DNA from: Arcicella aurantiaca
GTDB lineage: Bacteria > Bacteroidota > Bacteroidia > Cytophagales > Spirosomataceae
NCBI RefSeq assembly: GCF_003148625.1
Contig: NZ_QGGO01000006.1
Span: forward strand, 124,001-188,000
Reading direction: 5' to 3'
Length of the DNA: 64,000 nucleotides
Below, piece after piece: positions 29,046 through 36,629 of the stretch (position 1 is its first letter; each line of letters starts with the position of its first letter). The notes under the pieces were generated by a model. It did no database searches and had not been told where the DNA came from. It saw nothing but the letters and a program-made list of their open reading frames with translations. The position numbers and the translations under genes are program-made.

Positions 29046-29423
29046 ATGAAAGAAAATATTTTAGAAAAAAATAATTGGAACGTTAAAAACTGCCCTGTTA
29101 GAAATGTATTAGATAGATTTGGAGATAAATGGTCTATCCTTATTATTATGGTTTTGGGGGAAAGAGAGCGAATGCGATTTAATGAATTGAATAAAGAAAT
29201 TCATGATATTTCGCAAAAAATGCTGACCGTTACTTTACGGACATTGGAGGCTGATGGTTTAGTAAAAAGAACGGTATATCCAGAAGTTCCGCCGAGAGTT
29301 GAATATGAAATTACAGATTTGGGAAGAAGTTTAGTGCCGTATATCAATAGTTTAGCGGCATGGGCAAATGTAAATATCAAAGAAATTCAAGAATCGAGAG
29401 AAAGGTACGGAGTTACGATTTAG
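29046..29423 (+). CDS. HxlR-family transcriptional regulator
   Basis: 125 residues. Winged-helix MarR-like fold with the family signature NCPVRNVLDRFGDKWSILII (Cys about 17 is the conserved redox-sensing cysteine of many HxlR/YodB proteins), RFNELNKEIHDISQKMLTVTLRTLE and the wing PPRVEYEIT. It likely represses the divergent NmrA-family gene until a reactive electrophile modifies the cysteine (family knowledge plus inference). Confidence 0.93.
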   Translation: MKENILEKNNWNVKNCPVRNVLDRFGDKWSILIIMVLGERERMRFNELNKEIHDISQKMLTVTLRTLEADGLVKRTVYPEVPPRVEYEITDLGRSLVPYINSLAAWANVNIKEIQESRERYGVTI

Positions 29424-29444
29424 AAACCATATTGCCATTAAAAC

Positions 29445-29487
29445 AGAAATTGAAGCTTTTGGATTAAACCATAGAGCTTCAATTTCT
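29445..29487. terminator. Bidirectional terminator between HxlR and DUF1080 genes
   Basis: Arms agaaattgaagct / agcttcaatttct with a 17-base loop between convergent genes, followed by a T-rich stretch. Confidence 0.7.
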
Positions 29488-29507
29488 ATTCTATTTTTGC
29501 GTATTTC

Positions 29508-30353
29508 TTAAAATTTACAAGAACTGTTATCTGCTTTCACAAAGTAGCTTTTATAGTTTTTAGCTTTTTTGTTCATACAACCTTTTAAATTCAGCAACTG
29601 AACTCCTTTAAACTCAACAGGATGGCTTTCACTTTGTAAGGAAATTGTACCAGAAGTTAAAGGCTGCCCATCTGGTTTCATAGCTGGGTCAAATCCGCTG
29701 ACCACTCCACCACCGATGACAGGCTTTGTATAAGTCATCACCAATTCACCGTTAATATAATGACGAATTAAAGAATCTCCCAAAACTTCAACTTCCGCAT
29801 GAACCCATTGGTCGCCATCATAAGTTTTTGAGGTAGAATTAATGCAATGTCTGGTATCAAATTTATTTTCATACGTCACATTAGTACCCGGAGTACACAA
29901 ATTACAAGTGGTTCGAGGTTTTTGGTCATTTTTTCCACCGAGCAATTGAACTTCTATCGAAATAGGAAAATCTTGGTCTTTGCCCATTGTTTTGGCAGGT
30001 TGACCATGAATCATAATTCCACTATTTCGCCAAGCCCAGTCTTCGCCACCTTTTGCTTGTTCTCCCACAAAACGATAATCGAGGGCAATTCGGTAATACG
30101 AGTATGAATTTTTGTAGAATAAATGTCCGTATCTGAAATTAAAATTATCGTAAGCATCATAATTCACCACAATTTTTTTGTCTTTTACACTAAAGGTTTT
30201 ACCAAAATTATCGTTTAAATCATATCCTCGAATCTTAATTTCCCACCCATCCAGATTTTTACCATTAAATAACGGCTTCCAATCTTTCGAGGAAATTTTG
30301 CTTTGGGCAAAGACATTGATAGTGATTAAAAAGAAAAATAGAATCTTTTTCAT
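29508..30353 (-). CDS. DUF1080 secreted protein (3-keto-disaccharide hydrolase-like)
   Basis: 281 residues with a signal peptide ending near NVFAQ (16). The DUF1080 jelly-roll starts at DWKPLFNGKNLDGWEIKI and includes the typical GEDWAWRNSGIMIHGQ, PISIEVQLLGG, EVEVLGDSLIRHYINGELV and SGTISLQSESHPVEFKGVQLLNL. A short Cys-bounded tail (GCMNKKAKNY...NSSC) follows, like the GCxDxxAxNY...DDGSC repeats of Bacteroidota surface proteins. Family members cleave 3-keto-glycosides in the periplasm. It stands alone, convergent with the HxlR gene. Confidence 0.88.
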   Translation of the reverse strand: MKKILFFFLITINVFAQSKISSKDWKPLFNGKNLDGWEIKIRGYDLNDNFGKTFSVKDKKIVVNYDAYDNFNFRYGHLFYKNSYSYYRIALDYRFVGEQAKGGEDWAWRNSGIMIHGQPAKTMGKDQDFPISIEVQLLGGKNDQKPRTTCNLCTPGTNVTYENKFDTRHCINSTSKTYDGDQWVHAEVEVLGDSLIRHYINGELVMTYTKPVIGGGVVSGFDPAMKPDGQPLTSGTISLQSESHPVEFKGVQLLNLKGCMNKKAKNYKSYFVKADNSSCKF

Positions 30354-30667
30354 GATTGATTTCTTGTGTTTTAATAGTAAGCGTGAAAATTTTTGAGGTA
30401 AAGTCTAAACAAAAAGGTTTGTTATAAATTGAAGTATAACAATTTTACAATGATAACCAATTTTGTTATTTTTCTTGTCCTAAGTCACACGCAAATTTAC
30501 ATCAAACCAAATTTACATTAGGATATTATTAGAATGATAGGAGGGAAGTCGTTGAAGATAACTTTCATGAATCTCTATGAGTATCTTTGTTGGGGGATAA
30601 ATTATTAAATTATGACAATTTAGAAACGGGCTTCACGGAATATCAACAAGACTTTAATATTTATAAA

Positions 30668-31822
30668 ATGAAAATAACAAGATTGTTTAAAGAATTTGCA
30701 GAAAGTGAAAAAGCTGGAGGACTGACTTTAATTGGTTGCACAGTAATTTCCATGATAATAGCTAATACTTTTTATGGAAATGAATACACACATTTTTGGC
30801 ATTCTGCTTTGGGCAATCAAAGCGTAGAATATTGGATAAACGATGGTTTAATGACCATATTCTTTCTGCTGATTGGACTCGAATTAGAGCGAGAAATTTA
30901 CATTGGAGAACTTTCTAAAATTAAAGACGCCCTTTTGCCAATTTTTGGAGCAATAGGAGGAATGCTAATTCCCGCTACTATTTATATGTACATAAATCAT
31001 GGCACAAATTTTCAAAATGGGGCAGGCATACCTATGGCAACAGATATTGCTTTTGCCTTGGGTGTGCTTTCATTATTAGGCAATAAAGTTCCGACTTCAT
31101 TAAAAGTATTTTTGACGGCTTTGGCAGTAATTGATGATTTGGGAGCAATTTTGGTGATTGCCATATTTTATACTAAAACGATTATTTGGATGAATCTCCT
31201 GATTGCATCAGGAATATTTTTAGGCTTGATTGTACTCAACAGATTGAAAATAAGGAACTTAATTCCTTATATGGTAGGAGGTTTTGCCATGTGGTATTTT
31301 ATGTTGCATTCGGGTGTTCATGCAACTATTACGGGTGTTTTATTGGCTTTTGCCGTTCCTTTTGGCAATGGTGATGAAAAGTCAAGCTCATATATTTTAC
31401 AGCATTACCTTCATAAACCTGTGGCATTTTTGATTTTACCATTATTTGCATTAGCGAATACTGCTATTGAAGTAAATATAAGTTTTCAAGAAATTATAAC
31501 TCAAAAATATGGAATTGGTATATTGTTGGGACTCGTCGTTGGAAAACCTTTAGGAATTATCGCTCTAACTTTTGTGGCGGTAAAATTGAAGATTTGTAAA
31601 CTTCCAAGCGACTTAAATTGGAAAATGATAGTAGGAGCGGGGTGTTTGGGAGGAATTGGTTTTACGATGTCAATATTTATTACTTTGCTTGCTTTTGATG
31701 AATTTGAGTTACAAAATAATTCTAAAATAGTGATTTTAGTTGCTTCTGTGATAGCCGCAATCATCGGGTTTGTTTATCTTTTATTCGCTTCAAAAACGTC
31801 TCGAAGAAAATTGAGTGTTTAG
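30668..31822 (+). CDS. nhaA: Na+/H+ antiporter NhaA
   Basis: 384 residues from the ATG at 30668 (MKITRLFKEFAESEKAGG), the usual NhaA start; the longer frame adds a polar leader without support. 11-12 hydrophobic segments. Key acidic residues are visible: ATDIAFALG (Asp133 equivalent) and AVIDDLGAIL (Asp163/164 equivalents). It expels Na+ or Li+ in exchange for protons at the inner membrane. It is not clearly linked to its neighbours. Confidence 0.95.
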   Translation: MKITRLFKEFAESEKAGGLTLIGCTVISMIIANTFYGNEYTHFWHSALGNQSVEYWINDGLMTIFFLLIGLELEREIYIGELSKIKDALLPIFGAIGGMLIPATIYMYINHGTNFQNGAGIPMATDIAFALGVLSLLGNKVPTSLKVFLTALAVIDDLGAILVIAIFYTKTIIWMNLLIASGIFLGLIVLNRLKIRNLIPYMVGGFAMWYFMLHSGVHATITGVLLAFAVPFGNGDEKSSSYILQHYLHKPVAFLILPLFALANTAIEVNISFQEIITQKYGIGILLGLVVGKPLGIIALTFVAVKLKICKLPSDLNWKMIVGAGCLGGIGFTMSIFITLLAFDEFELQNNSKIVILVASVIAAIIGFVYLLFASKTSRRKLSV

Positions 31823-31870
31823 AATAATTAGGTGTTGGATTTTAAACTTTTCTGCAAAATATTATACTAA

Positions 31871-31958
31871 TTTTAAAGATTTGATGCGTACTTAACGGAA
31901 GTCGTCGTTCAAAATGACGACTTCCGTTGATACTCAGGTACGTAATACATTTTTTAAA
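31871..31958. repeat. MITE-like palindromic element, short form
   Basis: Arms AACGGAAGTCGTC (31894-31906) and GACGACTTCCGTT (31916-31928) with flanking conserved ends. Both flanks match, in inverted orientation, the ends of the ~350-bp element at 44676-45030, so this looks like an internally deleted copy. Confidence 0.8.
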
Positions 31959-31978
31959 TCCCAATTATTGGGATTCGA

Positions 31979-33142
31979 TTAGCTATTTGTTTGAATAAAC
32001 TGTTCTTCCGAAATTTTATTCTGTTTTTGCTTATTTCTTCGTCCCCACCAAATGTAAAATCCTGTAAGGGGTAAACTTGCTGAAATTAGACTTACACAAA
32101 AAGCTAATAATTTCCCTGCAAACCCAAAAATCGCTCCAATGTGAACATCATAATTCAATCTAATTGTTTTGTCGGCGAGTTTTGCGTCTTTGAATCTTCC
32201 GTAAATATGATTGACAGATAATTCTTTGAGGGAATATTGGTCGAAATAACGATAATCAATTTTCCATAGTGTTCCAATTTCCGAATTTGTATTGATGGCA
32301 ATTGATGCCGAATCAGAATCTGGAATATGCACTTCAATGGCATCAATATTCGGGTCTTCAGATTTCACTTTTTGCCAAGCTCTATCAATATTTGGCGAAT
32401 TTTCGGTGTAGGTCTTTTTTAAAGTTGTATCAGAAATAGCTTCTGTAAAAACAGTTGATTTTTCACCTCCTAAACGCCAATAAACCGAATTGGCAAACCA
32501 TTGAAAACCCCAAACTAAACCCGTAAGTGCAATAATTACCACAACCCAAGAAGCGTAAAATCCTAAAACATTGTGCAAATCATAGTTTTTACGTTTCCAT
32601 TGCGTATTTGGTTTCCATTTAAACTGAAATCGTTGTTTGGAAGCAGCTTTGTTTTTAGGCCACCACAAAATTATTCCAGAGATTAAAAGTAAAACAAAAA
32701 TAAGTGTGGCAGAAGCTACAATTGGTTGCCCAATAGTTGGCGGAAGCCATAGATAATAATGCCCAACAAGGATAATTCTGAAGAAATCGGTATCCATATC
32801 CTTGACCTCCAATACTTCAGCAGTATAAGGATTGAAATAAATGATATTGTAATATTCGGGGTCAATACCATAAAAAATCGCTTCTACGCTTCGTCCTTTT
32901 CCTGCATAATTTACAGCGTGTAAGTGTTTTTTTGGATAGATTTTTTTGGCTTTCAACTCAAAAACTGAAGGTGGTAACTGAGCTTTATTTTGGGTTTCAA
33001 CAAATAAATATGGCTTAGTTAGTTCTTCAATCTCAGTTTTAAAAGCATACAAACAGCCCGTAATGCTGACGATAAACACCACTAACCCAGACGAAAGTCC
33101 GAGCCAGAGGTGTAGTTGATGAGTAATTTTTTTAAAAGTCAT
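31979..33142 (-). CDS. PepSY-associated transmembrane protein (iron uptake type)
   Basis: 387 residues with four hydrophobic segments (about 12-35, 145-165, 195-215, 345-370). The start MTFKKITHQLHLWLGLSSGLVVFIVSITGCLYAF, the HNVLGFYASWVVVIIALTGLVWGF segment and the end SASLPLTGFYIWWGRR are diagnostic. His residues in the membrane segments suggest haem binding and reductase function. It lies six bases after the siderophore receptor gene, so it probably reduces or strips iron from imported siderophore. Confidence 0.9.
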   Translation of the reverse strand: MTFKKITHQLHLWLGLSSGLVVFIVSITGCLYAFKTEIEELTKPYLFVETQNKAQLPPSVFELKAKKIYPKKHLHAVNYAGKGRSVEAIFYGIDPEYYNIIYFNPYTAEVLEVKDMDTDFFRIILVGHYYLWLPPTIGQPIVASATLIFVLLLISGIILWWPKNKAASKQRFQFKWKPNTQWKRKNYDLHNVLGFYASWVVVIIALTGLVWGFQWFANSVYWRLGGEKSTVFTEAISDTTLKKTYTENSPNIDRAWQKVKSEDPNIDAIEVHIPDSDSASIAINTNSEIGTLWKIDYRYFDQYSLKELSVNHIYGRFKDAKLADKTIRLNYDVHIGAIFGFAGKLLAFCVSLISASLPLTGFYIWWGRRNKQKQNKISEEQFIQTNS

Positions 33143-33148
33143 CTTGAA

Positions 33149-35488
33149 TTAAAACTTATAGTTAATACTCAATCGAGAATTACGCATCGCTTCAACTTGC
33201 GAATAATAATATTTGCTCCAAGTGTAATATGAACCACCCGTAATTAAATAAGTATTGAATAAATTATTTACGTTTAGAGCCACGCCAAATTTGCCAAATT
33301 GGTAAGACATCGCAGCGTCAAAGCGAGTATAATTTGGCATAGTTGCATCAACCGTTTTGTCGTAAGCACCGTACCAATTGCTTCTACCTGCACTATGTTG
33401 TACACCAAATGAGATACCCAAGCCTTCCATCGCACCTGATTGAAAACGGTATTTTAACCAAGTATTAAAAATATATTTATCAGTTCCTGACACTTGGCGA
33501 CTAACCTGAGAACCATCTGTATCTTTGGTCACTTTTGCATCTGTTACAGCATAATTCATCGTTAAGTCTAAACCAGGAAGAATTTGTCCTCTTACATCAA
33601 ATTCAATTCCTTGCGTTTGAGTTTGCCCTAACTGAATTGAAAAATATTGATGATTTGGGTCTTCAGTCAGAACATTGTTTTTGGTAATTTTATAAGCCGC
33701 AACTGATGCGTTCCAACGTCCGTTCAACCATTCTCTTTTAATACCAATTTCTTTGTTGTCACCAATAATTGGGTCAAATTTCTTTCCTTCAAAAGTTCCG
33801 CCTGCTTGTGGAATAAACGCTTCGTCATAAACCGCATAAACACTTGTATTTTTATCTACCGAATAACTTAATCCTACTCTTGGCGTAAATTTCTCAGCTT
33901 TTACAGTGCCAGAATATGGGTCTGCGTCATTGGTTGTGGTAAATCTTCCTGCCAAAGTGAAGCGTAATTTATCATTCAAAACTCTAATTTCGTCTTGTGC
34001 ATATAACGCCGTATAGCTATTATTGTAATGAATACCACGTTCTCTAATGTCTAAACTTCTATCAAAAACAGGGTATTTACTGGCAGAAACTTGTCCATAA
34101 ACAGGTTTATAAACATTTAAGTCTCCAATGATACCGCCTTGGTTCCAATCGTGATAATAATCTTTATTTCCCATATCCAAGCCCACCAAAATACGATGTT
34201 TCAAAGCTCCAGTTTCAACATCTCCATTTACAAAAAACTGCCCTACTTTTGTTTGTCCTAAAATATCCCAAATAGAGGTCGTTCTTTTTAAAGTATCACC
34301 GCTAAAACCAGATGCCCACAAACTTTGTCCAACTTGGTCATAATTCAAATATGCTAATTGACCTGTAAATTTCCAATTGGCATTAATACTGTGTGAAAGT
34401 GTCACGAATAATGATTGGTCTTTGATAGTGGTTGGTTTTAGATTTCCTTCCAACATGGTAAAATTGTATGGTAAATCACTAATACCTTTTGCCGAGAAAG
34501 CATAAGCCGACCCAATTGGCGACATTTCAACACCTTGATACGTGTATTCTGCTGTTAATGACGTATTTGGGTTGATTTGATATTTAATCACAGGAGCAAT
34601 TGATACACGATTGTTATACTCAAATTCTCGGTGAGAACCCTTCATTTGTCCCATTACGTTCAAACGATACAGAATTTTACCATCTTTACTTAGTTTCCCG
34701 TCAAAATCTGCCGTAGTGCGATACGTTCCAAAACTACCGACAGTCATACCCACTTCAGCTTTAGAAATTCCCGTAGGTTTTTTGGTTACAACGTTATAAA
34801 ATCCACTTGGTTCGCCGCTTGCAAGCATGAAACCCGCAGGTCCTTTTACAATTTCGATTCGCTCAACCATACTCATGTCTTCTGTGAGTGGACCCCAAAC
34901 TTCAGTTACATTCATACCATTTCTAAATGCAGCGATTCTTGAACCACGCATCACAATTCGGGCATAAGTTTCCCAATGTTCTGAACGAGCAGCACCACTG
35001 ACATTTCTCGTAACCCCTTCCGACATATCAAAAATTTGTTGGTCTTTAAGTGCTTGAGAAGTAACCACTTGGATATTTTGTGGGATTTCCAAAAGTGGAG
35101 TTTTTAGACGTAATGAAATCGAAGGATAATCGGTAACATATTTACTTGGATTACTCGAAACCAACACTTCTTGTAATTGTGTGGCATTGGCTTCTAATGT
35201 AAAATCAAGACTTTGTGTTTCGTTGGCTTTGATAGTAACTTTTTTTGTTTCAGATTTTAACCCTACAAAACTCACAAGAATATTATAAGTGCCAGATTTT
35301 AAATTGTTTATCTGATAATTTCCTTCAATATCAGCTACTGTTCCTTTGTTTGTTCCTTTGAGGCTTACACTTACAAATTCAGCAGGTTTACCATCTGATG
35401 TAACTACTTTTCCTTTGAGTATCGCATTTTGAGCGAATACTCCCCAACTCATTAAAAACAGAATGCCTGTAAAAATCGCCTTGTTCAT
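33149..35488 (-). CDS. TonB-dependent siderophore receptor
   Basis: About 779 residues starting at the ATG at 35488 (MNKAIFTGILFLMSWGVFAQ, a good signal peptide); the longer frame has a polar leader. Domains: carboxypeptidase-regulatory beta-sandwich (about 22-100), plug (about 120-225, with PLLEIPQNIQVV typical of FhuA/FpvA-type receptors and VERIEIVKGPAGF), and a 22-strand barrel ending RLSINYKF. It is an outer-membrane importer for ferric siderophores, in an operon with the PepSY protein. Confidence 0.95.
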   Translation of the reverse strand: MNKAIFTGILFLMSWGVFAQNAILKGKVVTSDGKPAEFVSVSLKGTNKGTVADIEGNYQINNLKSGTYNILVSFVGLKSETKKVTIKANETQSLDFTLEANATQLQEVLVSSNPSKYVTDYPSISLRLKTPLLEIPQNIQVVTSQALKDQQIFDMSEGVTRNVSGAARSEHWETYARIVMRGSRIAAFRNGMNVTEVWGPLTEDMSMVERIEIVKGPAGFMLASGEPSGFYNVVTKKPTGISKAEVGMTVGSFGTYRTTADFDGKLSKDGKILYRLNVMGQMKGSHREFEYNNRVSIAPVIKYQINPNTSLTAEYTYQGVEMSPIGSAYAFSAKGISDLPYNFTMLEGNLKPTTIKDQSLFVTLSHSINANWKFTGQLAYLNYDQVGQSLWASGFSGDTLKRTTSIWDILGQTKVGQFFVNGDVETGALKHRILVGLDMGNKDYYHDWNQGGIIGDLNVYKPVYGQVSASKYPVFDRSLDIRERGIHYNNSYTALYAQDEIRVLNDKLRFTLAGRFTTTNDADPYSGTVKAEKFTPRVGLSYSVDKNTSVYAVYDEAFIPQAGGTFEGKKFDPIIGDNKEIGIKREWLNGRWNASVAAYKITKNNVLTEDPNHQYFSIQLGQTQTQGIEFDVRGQILPGLDLTMNYAVTDAKVTKDTDGSQVSRQVSGTDKYIFNTWLKYRFQSGAMEGLGISFGVQHSAGRSNWYGAYDKTVDATMPNYTRFDAAMSYQFGKFGVALNVNNLFNTYLITGGSYYTWSKYYYSQVEAMRNSRLSINYKF

Positions 35489-35565
35489 TATTTTTTTGTT
35501 AGATGAAAATATTGTTTTAAAATTTATAGGCACAAAGTTTATATTAATTTAGACTTATTCCAAAT

Positions 35566-35610
35566 AAAAAACTGAATTATTTAGATTTGTTCTAAATAAT
35601 TCAGTTTTTT
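35566..35610. terminator. Terminator hairpin upstream of the siderophore receptor
   Basis: A-run, arm ctgaatta..., short loop, matching arm and T-run. It would end transcripts from the gene at 35754 before the receptor operon. Confidence 0.7.
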
Positions 35611-35753
35611 ATTCTATTAGTACAATATTTGGAGATGATTTATTGTGAAAAAGATAAATGAAATACAGTGAGGAAAAAGCGTAAAAACTTCGTTTGAATA
35701 TTGGCAAGGCATTGTAGTCTTTTATAACAAACTAATTTTTAACCAAAACTTTT

Positions 35754-36398
35754 CTAAGCTGCAACCTGATAATGAATTGAATATGGAATATTATGAGCGG
35801 CACTAAAAACAGCTCCCAACATTTCAGAAGGTGAAAAGGGTTTGGTAAAATGCTCATCAATAGAATGATAAATGACTCTTCCTTTTTTGTCAATTACATA
35901 AGTTGCTGGTATAGGAACATCCTCCGTAATGCCAGCTATTCTATCCCAAACGGCATTTTCTTCTGAATATGTACCTAATTGTTTGGCAATCTGATTAGTT
36001 GGGTCAGCAATTAAAGTGAATGGTAAATTGAAATATCGAGCCATTTGCGTAACTTCTTGATGTCCCGCTTGCACAATTACGAGTAAATTTCCACCTAAAC
36101 TCGAAATCTCTTGATAACACTCACTCAAAGTATTCAGATGATTCAAACCATATTGATTCCAACCTTCTGATAAAAAGCTGATTGTCAAAGGTTTGTTTCC
36201 TTGTATTTTTTTCAATGAAGGAGTTTTATCAAGCGTTTCGAGGTTGATTTTACAAATTTGTTTTGTTTGATTGAAAATCAAATTATTAATAACAGCTCCA
36301 ACCTTTATTGGATTGAACTGTAAGTTTTTTCCTTTAAAAATAGTAATTGGAAGAATTCTGTCCCAATTGAGTGTAAAGATGTTATTGTAAGGATTCAT
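35754..36398 (-). CDS. Peroxiredoxin-fold protein without the catalytic cysteine
   Basis: 214 residues. The thioredoxin/AhpC-like fold is clear from the strand PLTISFLSEGWNQYGLNHLNTL, the central FTLIADPTNQIAKQLGTY and the cis-Pro segment DVPIPATYVIDKKGRVIYH. In this redoxin group the active site normally reads GGWCPYC; here it is EGWNQYG, so both cysteines are absent. Only two other cysteines remain (about 48 and 92), neither in an active-site position. A redox enzyme function is therefore unlikely; a binding or sensor role is possible. A 20-bp motif upstream is shared with the gene at 36630. Confidence 0.75.
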   Translation of the reverse strand: MNPYNNIFTLNWDRILPITIFKGKNLQFNPIKVGAVINNLIFNQTKQICKINLETLDKTPSLKKIQGNKPLTISFLSEGWNQYGLNHLNTLSECYQEISSLGGNLLVIVQAGHQEVTQMARYFNLPFTLIADPTNQIAKQLGTYSEENAVWDRIAGITEDVPIPATYVIDKKGRVIYHSIDEHFTKPFSPSEMLGAVFSAAHNIPYSIHYQVAA

Positions 36399-36421
36399 TT
36401 TAAATATATTTTGGATAATAA

Positions 36422-36441
36422 TCTATGGATTATATAGACTA
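36422..36441. promoter_or_regulatory. Shared operator candidate TCTATGGA-type, copy 1
   Basis: TCTATGGATTATATAGACTA, 23 bases before the start codon of the redoxin-fold gene. 18 of 20 bases match 39344-39363, upstream of the TonB receptor gene at 36630. The half-sites TCTAT/ATAGA are inverted. Confidence 0.55.
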
Positions 36442-36517
36442 TTTAGGTTTGAAAAAATGGATTAAGTACATTGACGATTTAAGATTGCAATAGATTTGAT
36501 TACCAATAATTTATGAA

Positions 36518-36570
36518 TAGACTTCCTGCGAAAGTGTTTTACGACTTAAAACACTTTCGCAGGAAGTCTA
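36518..36570. repeat. 53-bp perfect palindrome (24-bp arms, 5-bp loop)
   Basis: Compact copy of the TAGACTTCCTGCGAAAGTG family; see 11509-11670 (long form) and 45330-45365 (half copy). It lies between the receptor stop (36630) and the redoxin-fold gene's promoter region. Confidence 0.9.
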
Positions 36571-36629
36571 ATAGTAAAAGGTACTTTATGTTGTCTCAAT
36601 GCCTACTTATATTAAACGATATTGCATCC

